This document shows, piece after piece, positions 1 to 5,205 of a stretch of 6,831 bases of DNA. The DNA is from an uncultured Ruminococcus sp. Its GTDB lineage: Bacteria > Bacillota > Clostridia > Oscillospirales > Ruminococcaceae. The stretch covers positions 1-6,831 of the forward strand of contig CAJTWQ010000070.1 of assembly GCA_910579835.1 (NCBI GenBank), in the 5' to 3' direction. How positions within the stretch are numbered: position 1 is the stretch's first letter; each line of letters opens with the position of its first letter. The position numbers and the translations under genes were made by a program. The notes beneath the pieces are model-generated. The model had not been told where the DNA came from. It searched no databases and worked only from the letters and a program-made list of their open reading frames with translations.

Positions 1-60
1 GTTTCCGTGTATCAAAATTCAATGATTGTAAAGAACAGAGTTTATTTGATACACGGAAAC
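1..60. repeat. Perfect 16-bp inverted repeat with a 28-bp spacer
   Basis: GTTTCCGTGTATCAAA (1-16) is the exact reverse complement of TTTGATACACGGAAAC (45-60). The spacer (17-44) contains no recognisable gene or promoter. The repeat sits exactly at the left edge of the window, so it may be part of a larger structure. It could be a recombinase or attachment site, an element end, an operator or a hairpin. A T-run begins four bases after the right arm (65-70), so a loose terminator for an upstream gene is possible, although the loop is long for one. Its existence is certain; its role is not. Confidence 0.6.
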
Positions 61-188
61 AGCATTTTTTCATATCTCTTATTTTACTCTTTTTTCTCAA
101 AAAGCATATTTTGTTAAAGTGCTTTTTTTCACTAAAACTATTGTAATTCAAGAAAAAATATGATATTGTTGCCCCTATTCGGCAATAG
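61..188. other. AT-rich non-coding stretch with weak hairpins
   Basis: No gene is supported here. The DNA is rich in T- and A-tracts. AAAAAGCA (99-106) pairs with TGCTTTTT (120-127) across a 13-base loop and is followed by more T's, giving a weak terminator-like hairpin with only two GC pairs. CTATT (175-179) and AATAG (184-188) form a 5-bp stem with a four-base loop. Next to the downstream direct repeats, such a stretch could be an easily melted region of an origin or the spacer of a recombination site, but nothing here proves it. Confidence 0.35.
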
Positions 189-405
189 TGGTCATTGGTA
201 GGCATTAAGGAGTATTTAAAGCCCAAAGAATCAAGGGTTTTTGCGGTAGAAACGGAGAAAAGCCCTGAAACTCCGAGAATCATAAAAATCGCTGTTTTTG
301 AAAAATTCGGTAGAAATCTGGTAGAAAACTACCGCCGTTTAGGTCGGTAGAAACTTGGTAGAAGAACTGAAAAAGCCGGTAGAAAGCCTGTTGACAACAA
401 TTTAA
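189..405 (+). pseudogene. Possible degraded 3' end of a gene overlapping the direct repeats
   Basis: Codons from 189 to 350 read without a stop into a peptide ending KFGRNLVENYRRLGR. The next frame (343-405) continues with GRNLVEELKKPVESLLTTI and a TAA at 403-405, only 11 bases before a clear terminator. The same GRNLVE peptide therefore appears in two frames offset by one base, and the position just before a terminator suits the end of a gene. An old frameshifted 3' end, for example the tail of a recombinase, would explain this. Equally, the peptide similarity may only reflect the repeated DNA motif. No start codon with a ribosome binding site and no family match are visible. Confidence 0.2.
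245..385 (+). repeat. Six GGTAGAAA direct repeats (iteron-like)
   Basis: GGTAGAAA occurs at 245-252, 309-316, 320-327, 346-353 and 378-385, and once as GGTAGAAG at 357-364. An inverted partial copy, CTACCG, lies at 329-334. The copies at 309/320 and 346/357 are two pairs, each with 11-bp spacing and 37 bp apart. They form a larger imperfect direct repeat of about 24 bp (307-330 and 344-368), each starting TCGGTAGAAA. Spacings of 11, 26, 11 and 21 bp place several copies on a similar helix face. This pattern resembles iterons of a replication origin or arm-type sites of a tyrosine recombinase. The binding protein is unknown; the nearby tandem winged-helix protein is a candidate. Confidence 0.6.
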
Positions 406-419
406 TAGTGATCTGCAAT
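391..419 (+). promoter_or_regulatory. Weak sigma-A-like promoter candidate
   Basis: A perfect -35 hexamer TTGACA (391-396) is followed after 17 bases by TGCAAT (414-419), a 4/6 match to TATAAT. Transcription would start near 426, inside the first arm of the following hairpin, which would prevent that terminator from forming on this transcript. It is the best promoter candidate seen ahead of the plus-strand operon, but the -10 is poor and the TTGACA may be chance. Confidence 0.25.
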
Positions 420-464
420 AGCGGACAGTGTTTCATAATCATGAAGTGCTGTCCGCTATTTTTG
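417..464 (+). terminator. Rho-independent terminator
   Basis: AATAGCGGACAG (417-428) pairs perfectly with CTGTCCGCTATT (449-460), and a T-run (459-463) follows immediately. The loop can pair further (TTTCAT with ATGAAG, one G-U). It would end transcription entering from the left and insulates the downstream operon from it. Confidence 0.75.
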
Positions 465-491
465 TGTCCAAATGAAAACTGAATATGTGTG

Positions 492-546
492 AAAGCACTT
501 CTCAAACGACTGTCGCCTGACGGTCAGTGAGGAGTGCTTTTCTTTT
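492..546 (+). terminator. Second terminator-like hairpin in the leader
   Basis: AAAGCACTTCTC (492-503) pairs with GAGGAGTGCTTT (529-540), with one G-U pair. ACTG (509-512) pairs with CAGT (525-528) inside the loop. The stem is followed by TTTTCTTTTC. This is a good intrinsic terminator shape, placed only about 50 bases before the first start codon of the operon. A transcript of that gene starting further left must read through it, so it could act as an attenuator; alternatively a promoter lies after it that I cannot recognise. Confidence 0.6.
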
Positions 547-551
547 CTGCC

Positions 552-571
552 TGCCTGTCGGCAGACAGGCA
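552..571 (+). promoter_or_regulatory. 8-bp GC-rich hairpin or operator before the first gene
   Basis: TGCCTGTC (552-559) and GACAGGCA (564-571) form a perfect 8-bp palindrome with a GGCA loop, ending 12 bases before the ribosome binding site. An alternative 5-bp stem, CTGCC (547-551) with GGCAG (560-564), would exclude it. It may be an RNA element that affects read-through or translation, or a DNA operator for a dimeric regulator. The sequence alone does not decide. Confidence 0.4.
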
Positions 572-583
572 AGAAAATTTTAC

Positions 584-589
584 AGGAGG
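584..589 (+). promoter_or_regulatory. Ribosome binding site fixing the start at 597
   Basis: AGGAGG lies 7 bases before ATG 597. This near-perfect Shine-Dalgarno sequence decides the start of the first gene. The longer in-frame reading from GTG 534 would have to translate through the terminator and palindrome hairpins and is not credible. Confidence 0.8.
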
Positions 590-596
590 TCTATCA

Positions 597-932
597 ATGG
601 CAAAGGTTGAGATCGGAGAAATTGATTTTGGAACACGCAGGAAGTACGACCTGATGAAGATCAGCCGTGAGCTGTTCAGGCTCATGATGAACGATCCGAG
701 GTGTGACTATGCGACCCTTGAGGAGATGTTCGCATTTGAAGAAATGCAGAACTATGACCCCGAGGAAGTCAGCAAGGCGGTCGATGAACTGACGGGCAAG
801 GAAGACTACAACAATCTCCTGCTTGAGATCAGCAAGCCTTACGGCAAGGTCTACGCTGTCAACAAAAGAAGAATACCCGAAATGATGTTCACCTATCAGC
901 CGTGGGGCTTCCATGAAATGACGGGTATGTAA
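597..932 (+). CDS. Conserved-looking hypothetical protein, 111 aa, first gene of the operon
   Basis: This is a small, rather acidic, soluble protein that I do not recognise. It starts MAKVEIGEIDFGTRRKYD and has a helical, charged middle (about residues 18-75, with DYATLEEMFAFEEMQNYDPEEV at 38-58 rich in acidic and aromatic residues). The end is more basic and aromatic (KVYAVNKRRIPEMMF, then YQPWGFHEM). There is no signal peptide, membrane segment or cysteine cluster; only one cysteine (C36) is present. A strong AGGAGG supports the start. The next gene begins 13 bases after the stop with its own GAGGTGAGG, so the two are very likely co-transcribed. First-position genes of element operons are often accessory or regulatory, but no function can be assigned here. 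Confidence 0.8.
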   Translation: MAKVEIGEIDFGTRRKYDLMKISRELFRLMMNDPRCDYATLEEMFAFEEMQNYDPEEVSKAVDELTGKEDYNNLLLEISKPYGKVYAVNKRRIPEMMFTYQPWGFHEMTGM

Positions 933-945
933 ACGAGGTGAGGAA

Positions 946-1695
946 ATGGACAAGGTAATTCAAAAAACTATCGGTGATACAGTGTGCCGTGTGCATAAGA
1001 CAGCCGATTTTACGATGCTCAGCAACGGCTTTATCGGCTCAACAAATATCAGCTGTCAGGCGATACTTCTGCTGGCACAGGCTATGAGTCTGCCCAAAAA
1101 CTGGAATTTTACGATCAAGGGGCTGGAAAAGATATGTGCTGTCGGCGAAACTGCCGTCCGCAATATGCTGAAAGAACTGGAAACGTGGGGCTATCTTGTG
1201 CGGACAAAGCTGATGCCGTCAAAGGAAACTCACGGTCGTATCAAGTATGTCTATGACTTTTATGAGTATTCGGCAAAGAACACTTCCGTTCCGCAGGATG
1301 ATGTTGTTATGGAAACATACACGGCTGAAAACGCTACTCTCTATAAAGTCAAAAAAGACAGTCACTTCACTGTTATCAGCAACAAGCTGTTACGCTCTAA
1401 AAAGCTGAACCCGAAACAGAAGGGATTGCTGCTGAAAGTGCTGTCACTGCCAAATACATGGCGATTTTCTGTGTCGGGTATCGTCAGAATATGCAAAGAG
1501 GGTAAGTCGGCTATCAAGGCTCGCCTTGCCGAACTCACCGAACTGGGCTACCTTGTCCGCACCCAACTCAAATCCAACGAGAGCAAGAACCACTGCTTTG
1601 AGTACATCTACGAGTTTTTCGAGATCGATCTCTCCAAGGAAGATGCCGAGAAGAAATCCGAGAAAATCCACAAAAATGCTAACAGGTCTGCGTGA
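946..1695 (+). CDS. Tandem winged-helix DNA-binding protein (249 aa), possibly a replication or regulatory protein
   Basis: The protein contains the same domain twice. Residues 22-108 (FTMLSN...LPKNWNFTIKGL...LKELETWGYLVRT...YVYDFYE) align with residues 141-226 (FTVISN...LPNTWRFSVSGI...LAELTELGYLVRT...YIYEFFE). Each copy has a helix-turn-helix followed by the G-Y-L-V-R turn and a beta wing. This is typical of the winged-helix fold of phage replisome organisers and DnaD N-terminal-like proteins. It therefore probably binds DNA, either as a replication initiator of the element or as a regulator; the iteron-like repeats upstream are plausible targets. The start at ATG 946 has GAGGTGAGG just ahead. 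The charged C-terminal end (residues about 228-249) runs into the overlapping next reading frame, and the original C-terminus may have been lost there. Confidence 0.8.
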   Translation: MDKVIQKTIGDTVCRVHKTADFTMLSNGFIGSTNISCQAILLLAQAMSLPKNWNFTIKGLEKICAVGETAVRNMLKELETWGYLVRTKLMPSKETHGRIKYVYDFYEYSAKNTSVPQDDVVMETYTAENATLYKVKKDSHFTVISNKLLRSKKLNPKQKGLLLKVLSLPNTWRFSVSGIVRICKEGKSAIKARLAELTELGYLVRTQLKSNESKNHCFEYIYEFFEIDLSKEDAEKKSEKIHKNANRSA

Positions 1696-2266
1696 GGGCA
1701 ATGAGTACAGCGTGACCGTCAAGCCTGTACTGAAAGATGATGAAAAAGACGGATATACGGCAAAATCGGCAACTGCCGAGAGCAAAACCGAAACTGTTGA
1801 AGTGATTCAGGAATACCCATTTGAGGACGGCTGGACAGGAGCGTTTGCTGGGGAAAGAGCCTCGGGACTCCGTGCCATGCCTGCATCGGGAGCAATCGCT
1901 GGCTCAATTGTTGACCCAATCACTGATACGGGAATCCGTCGTGATGAATACGGCGACTACTGTGCGGCGCTGGGGCTGTTTTACGGCTTAGACAACGACC
2001 GCTATCTCGTGACATTACAGAACGGGACACAATTCACCGTCAAGCAGTGTGACAGCAAGGGCTGGGCTGATGACGGTGAGGGCAAGTATCACAATTTCGG
2101 CAACGGTGGCAAGTGCATCGTGGAATTTATCTATGATGATTATACTTTACCGTCCTGCGTGGCATACAGCGGAAGTTGGGGCTATTACAACTGGAACGGG
2201 CTTGATCTCGGGGCGAACATCGAGAGCATCAAGAAGATCAATTACGGAGAAAAAATCGAATATTAA
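1676..2266 (+). CDS. Probably 5'-truncated protein: FN3-like end plus cysteine-containing C-terminal domain
   Basis: I do not recognise a named family. From ATG 1676 the 196-aa product begins MLTGLREGNEYSVTVKPV. This resembles the second half of a fibronectin type III domain (the L-x-x-G-x-x-Y-x-V-x-V pattern), so the gene seems to start in mid-domain. After a linker (residues about 40-90) comes a compact domain (about 91-190) rich in Gly, Tyr and Asn, with C96, C125, C147 and C161 and motifs NGTQFTVKQC, GGKCIVEFIY and SGSWGYYNWNGLDLG. No strong ribosome binding site precedes 1676, and the start lies inside the end of the winged-helix gene. The frame upstream of 1676 reads as low-complexity Ser/Pro/Arg sequence, a shadow of the other gene. 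A deletion fusing two genes explains this best; a coupled overlapping gene is the alternative. Confidence 0.55.
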   Translation: MLTGLREGNEYSVTVKPVLKDDEKDGYTAKSATAESKTETVEVIQEYPFEDGWTGAFAGERASGLRAMPASGAIAGSIVDPITDTGIRRDEYGDYCAALGLFYGLDNDRYLVTLQNGTQFTVKQCDSKGWADDGEGKYHNFGNGGKCIVEFIYDDYTLPSCVAYSGSWGYYNWNGLDLGANIESIKKINYGEKIEY

Positions 2267-2279
2267 CGGAGGTATTTTT

Positions 2280-2495
2280 ATGAAGGTAAAGAAGATCATT
2301 AAGGTTATCGCAAAGCTGGCGGCAGTTTCGGGTGTGGCATTTGTCGCCTATAAGCTGGGAGAAACAAACGGCGAAAGCAGGGAGCGTATCCGTCAGAAGT
2401 ATGGCGATGAGGACGATTATTACAGCCTTTCCGACTATGACGAGCCTGACTGCGGCTGCATCAAGCCGTCAGGTGACAGAGGTGACAAGTCATGA
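2280..2495 (+). CDS. Small single-pass membrane protein, 71 aa
   Basis: The start at ATG 2280 is fixed by GGAGG at 2268-2272, 14 bases after the previous stop. A basic N-terminus (MKVKKIIK) leads into a hydrophobic segment (about residues 9-26, VIAKLAAVSGVAFVAYKL) that fits one membrane helix. A hydrophilic, acidic tail follows (residues 28-71) with DEDDYY and a D-C-G-C motif (C58, C60). With this short hydrophobic stretch it is either membrane-anchored with the tail in the cytoplasm or, less likely, exported. Its TGA overlaps the topB start as ATGA, so the two are translationally coupled. Small membrane proteins are common in conjugation modules, but no function is shown. Confidence 0.65.
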   Translation: MKVKKIIKVIAKLAAVSGVAFVAYKLGETNGESRERIRQKYGDEDDYYSLSDYDEPDCGCIKPSGDRGDKS

Positions 2496-3409
2496 GCCGA
2501 CTTGTGATAGCCGAAAAGCCCAGTGTCGGACGTGCGGTCAGTGCCGTGGTCGGGGCTGACAAAACGCAGAAAGGCTACACCGAGGGCAACGGATACATTG
2601 TATCATGGTGTGTCGGGCATCTGGTCGGGTTGAAATATCCGAACAATTACGGCAACGGTTGGGAGGAGCGTTGGAGTTTTTCTCAGCTGCCCATGATCCC
2701 CGAAAAGTGGCAGTTTACCGTTACAGACAGCACAAGAGCGCAGTATAACTTGCTGAAAGGTCTGATGAGCCGTGACGATGTGACGGAAATAATTTGTGCC
2801 ACCGATGCAGATAGAGAGGGAGAGTGCATTTTTCGATATGTGTACAATATGGCGCACTGCACTAAGCCCGTCAAACGTCTGTGGGTGTCGAGCCTTGAAG
2901 AAAGCGCGATAAAATCAGCACTTGCGGTTATGAAGCCCATGTCAGCATACGATAATTTATTCAGCGCAGGATTTGCAAGGGCAAAGGCTGACTGGCTTGT
3001 GGGCATGAACGGTTCTCGCCTTTTTTCCTGTCGTTACGGCGGCAAACTGAATATCGGGCGTGTGCAGACCCCTACCCTTGCAATGATCGTCAAGCGTGAC
3101 AGTGATGTGGATATTTTTGTTAAGCAGAAATATTTCACGGCTGACCTTAATTGCGGTGATTTTACGCTGAGTTCAGAAAGGATTGATGATGAAAATGCCG
3201 CTGATACGCTTGTAAATTCCTGCAATAATTCATCGGTGGCAATCACATCTGTCAAGCGTGAAGTCAAGACCGAAAAAGCACCGAAACTCTATGACCTGAC
3301 CACTTTACAGCGTGATGCAAACAAGAACTTGTGCAGGAACTTGCCGACCGTGCCGATGCTATCAATGCAGGCAACGTTGACCCGTCAATCGACAATATGC
3401 TTCGCATAA
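2492..3409 (+). CDS. topB: DNA topoisomerase III, truncated (lacks the catalytic tyrosine region)
   Basis: Residues 1-278 are a type IA topoisomerase. The Toprim domain starts with LVIAEKPSVGRAV (4-16; the conserved E8 and K9) and carries the metal-binding motif DADREGE (105-111). FARAKADWLVGMNGSR (161-176) and the highly conserved GRVQTPTLAMIV (189-200) follow, then LQRDANK (272-278). Intact enzymes continue from there through the active-site tyrosine, usually in a Y-x-R-T-D context about 30-50 residues later, to roughly 600-700 aa. Here the frame instead runs 27 residues into out-of-frame sequence and stops. The protein cannot cut DNA and is probably inactive. Such TopB proteins are typical of clostridial conjugative elements, where they help process DNA. 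The start is firm: ATGA overlap with the preceding gene and AGAGGTGAC ahead. Confidence 0.85.
   Translation: MSRLVIAEKPSVGRAVSAVVGADKTQKGYTEGNGYIVSWCVGHLVGLKYPNNYGNGWEERWSFSQLPMIPEKWQFTVTDSTRAQYNLLKGLMSRDDVTEIICATDADREGECIFRYVYNMAHCTKPVKRLWVSSLEESAIKSALAVMKPMSAYDNLFSAGFARAKADWLVGMNGSRLFSCRYGGKLNIGRVQTPTLAMIVKRDSDVDIFVKQKYFTADLNCGDFTLSSERIDDENAADTLVNSCNNSSVAITSVKREVKTEKAPKLYDLTTLQRDANKNLCRNLPTVPMLSMQATLTRQSTICFA
3318..3331. other. Deletion junction joining topB to the methylase/helicase gene
   Basis: Up to about 3324 the frame of 2492 encodes TopB (LQRDANK). From about 3319 the other frame encodes the helicase protein (KQELVQEL). The two homologies meet or overlap within about a dozen bases, which fits an illegitimate join. 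GAACTTG occurs at 3325-3331 and again at 3337-3343. Several kilobases must be missing relative to intact elements: the rest of topB and the first part of the methylase/helicase. An assembly error joining two places is the alternative. Confidence 0.7.
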
Positions 3410-4917
3410 CCTCAGACGGCAGAAAACTCGGTCTTGACCCACGTCTGATAGACCCGTCTTTTGAGGACGACCCGAACACAAAACTAAATAAGTGCGTTGA
3501 AAATGTTGCCCGTATCCATGCGGAGACTGCCGAGGACAAGCTGACACAGATCATCTTCTGCGATTTGGGAGTACCGCATAAGGCGGCAGGCGATGCTGCT
3601 ATTGAGGGTGACGATAACGATGACAATAAATCGGCGGCGGAGCGTGAGAGCCTTGAAGAAGAATGTGACTTCTGCGTGTACACTGATATTCGGGACAAGT
3701 TGATCGCAAAGGGCATTCCTGCGGAGGAGATCGCATTTATCCATGATGCAAAGTCCGAAAAGCAGAAAGCAGAACTTTTTGACAAAGTGCGTTCGGGTGA
3801 AGTGAGGATACTCCTCGGAAGTACCGCAAAAATGGGTACTGGTACGAACGTGCAGAAAAAGCTGATCGCAGTTCACGACCTCGATATTCCTTGGCGGCCT
3901 GCGGATCTTGAACAGCGCGCCGGGCGTATCATCAGACAGGGTAATGAGAACAAAAACGTGCAGATATTCCGCTATGTTACCAAAGGCACGTTCGATGCGT
4001 ACAGCTATCAGACACTTGAAAACAAGCAGAAATTTATCAGCCAGATTATGACAAGTAAAGCCCCTGCAAGACGTTGCGAGGACGTTGACCAGCAGGCACT
4101 GACATACTCCGAGATCAAGGCACTCTGCACGGGTGACGAGAGAATAAAAGAAAAACTCATGCTTGAAAATGAGGTCAAGGAACTGCGAGTGCTGGCAGCT
4201 GAACACAAAAATACCGTCTATGAAATGCAGGACAAGATTTCCGCATTTCCCGATAAGGAGCAAAAGCTGACAGCTACGCTTAACGGGCTTTATGCTGATC
4301 GTGAAACGCTCCGCAAACTGCCTATAAATCCTGAGTGCAAACTGCCTGTATTCAAGATTACCATTCAAGGCACAGAGTACACCGACAGAAAGGAGGCGGC
4401 AAAGGCTTTTGAAGATGCCGCACTTGGTATCAGACTCGCTGACACACCCGTAAAAATCGGCAATTTTCAGGGATTTGACCTGTCTGCTACCGTAAACAGT
4501 TCCGCTATGGGTGGCGGTATGACCGCAAAAATGCAGGGTCAGGCTACTCACAGTACAAAGCTGATAGAGAGTTTCGTCCATAACCTGAATAGGCTTGAAT
4601 CTGCGCTCTACAATATAGATGGCAGGATTGAAAGCACAAAGGAAAACCTTGCAAAACTCCGTCTTGACCATGCCGAGGCTCAGAAGATCGTTTCAGAGCC
4701 GTTTCCCCAGCAGGCTGAACTTGACAGCAAGGATGACAGGCTGAAAACGCTGACCGATGAACTGAACAAGGCGGCTATCGAGGCGAAGAAAAATGCTCCG
4801 AAACGTGAAAAGACTTGCTACTTTGAGAGAGCGAAGCTGAAGCGTGATGCTATGAAAATCGCTAAAAAGCCAAAGAAAAGCAAGGATAAGGGGAAAGATA
4901 GTCATAGTTTAGAATAA
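3319..4917 (+). CDS. C-terminal fragment of a large methylase/SNF2-type helicase of conjugative elements
   Basis: This is the last ~530 residues of the very large adenine-methylase/superfamily II helicase (COG4646-like) of clostridial integrative elements. Numbered from GTG 3331, residues 20-60 carry DNMLRITSDGRKLGLDPRL. Residues 114-240 form the helicase C-terminal domain: CVYTDIRDKLIAKG, motif V region STAKMGTGTNVQ (164-175), DIPWRPADLEQRAGRIIRQG (185-204, motif VI with the arginine finger). After residue 245 come coiled-coil-prone and family-specific tail segments, then a lysine-rich end (501-523). Homologous-looking sequence (KQELVQELADRADAI) begins at about 3319, before any good start, and a stop lies at 3313. 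The methylase and the first helicase lobe with the Walker motifs are absent. GTG 3331 has no ribosome binding site. It is a 5'-truncated remnant and inactive as an ATPase. Confidence 0.8.
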   Translation, partial: KQELVQELADRADAINAGNVDPSIDNMLRITSDGRKLGLDPRLIDPSFEDDPNTKLNKCVENVARIHAETAEDKLTQIIFCDLGVPHKAAGDAAIEGDDNDDNKSAAERESLEEECDFCVYTDIRDKLIAKGIPAEEIAFIHDAKSEKQKAELFDKVRSGEVRILLGSTAKMGTGTNVQKKLIAVHDLDIPWRPADLEQRAGRIIRQGNENKNVQIFRYVTKGTFDAYSYQTLENKQKFISQIMTSKAPARRCEDVDQQALTYSEIKALCTGDERIKEKLMLENEVKELRVLAAEHKNTVYEMQDKISAFPDKEQKLTATLNGLYADRETLRKLPINPECKLPVFKITIQGTEYTDRKEAAKAFEDAALGIRLADTPVKIGNFQGFDLSATVNSSAMGGGMTAKMQGQATHSTKLIESFVHNLNRLESALYNIDGRIESTKENLAKLRLDHAEAQKIVSEPFPQQAELDSKDDRLKTLTDELNKAAIEAKKNAPKREKTCYFERAKLKRDAMKIAKKPKKSKDKGKDSHSLE

Positions 4918-4919
4918 TG

Positions 4920-4966
4920 CATAATGAGGACTTTTGAGATGCTCAGAAGTCATCATTATGTTTTTT
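4920..4966 (+). terminator. Strong rho-independent terminator ending the plus-strand operon
   Basis: Bases 4920-4938 pair with 4942-4960 to form a 19-bp stem with one G-A mismatch (4928/4952), one T-G wobble (4934/4946) and an ATG triloop, followed by TTTTTT (4961-4966). It begins two bases after the TAA at 4915-4917. Its right arm is also the last codons of the converging minus-strand gene. Confidence 0.9.
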
Positions 4967-5161
4967 GTTACTGTATTTTACAGTCGGCATCTGCTTGACC
5001 TTTCCGCCGACTTTCACACGTTCAAGGCAGAATATCATATCGGGTGTTCTTCGGAAATATCCGACATCTTTAAGCCAACTGATGCCACATTTGCAGTGCT
5101 TTAAGCCTATAAACTGCTGCTTCATTTTCTTTCCGTATTCAGGACATATTCGTTCACTCAT
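4943..5161 (-). CDS. Small zinc-ribbon-like protein, 72 aa
   Basis: The sequence opens MSERICPEYGKKMKQQFIG and continues HCKCGISWLKDVGYFRRTP. This is the pattern of small clostridial zinc-ribbon proteins with a CPxCG knuckle followed by CxCG. Here the second cysteine of the first knuckle is tyrosine (Y9), leaving C6, C23 and C25, with C45 further on, so metal binding may be weakened or lost. The rest (RRTPDMIFCLERVKVGGKVKQMPTVKY) is basic, which would suit nucleic-acid contact. No good ribosome binding site precedes the ATG at 5161; a TATAAT-like box lies only about ten bases upstream. The gene converges on the helicase fragment and its last codons lie in the operon terminator. Function unknown. 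Confidence 0.6.
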   Translation of the reverse strand: MSERICPEYGKKMKQQFIGLKHCKCGISWLKDVGYFRRTPDMIFCLERVKVGGKVKQMPTVKYSNKKHNDDF

Positions 5162-5205
5162 AGTAACTTAAATTATATCTTTGTCAATTTTTATTATGAC
5201 ACTTA

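Noticed and set aside
1..60. CRISPR repeat unit
   Set aside because: Only one inverted pair is present, with no regularly spaced direct copies or spacers.
534..596. In-frame upstream start at GTG 534 for the first gene
   Set aside because: It would translate through a terminator stem and a palindrome; the AGGAGG at 584-589 clearly serves ATG 597.
1526..1675. Extension of the FN3-like protein back to an ATG at 1526
   Set aside because: The added residues are low-complexity Ser/Thr/Arg/Pro sequence, a shadow of the well-supported winged-helix gene in the other frame.
1640..1700. Programmed ribosomal frameshift linking the winged-helix and FN3-like frames
   Set aside because: A +1 (or -2) shift would be needed, no recognised slippery site or stop context is present, and the joined protein would begin in mid-FN3 fold; a deletion explains it more simply.
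3484..4671. 395-codon open frame on the minus strand opposite the helicase fragment
   Set aside because: The plus strand encodes clear helicase motifs V and VI over the same bases; the antisense reading has no recognisable motifs and no ribosome binding site.
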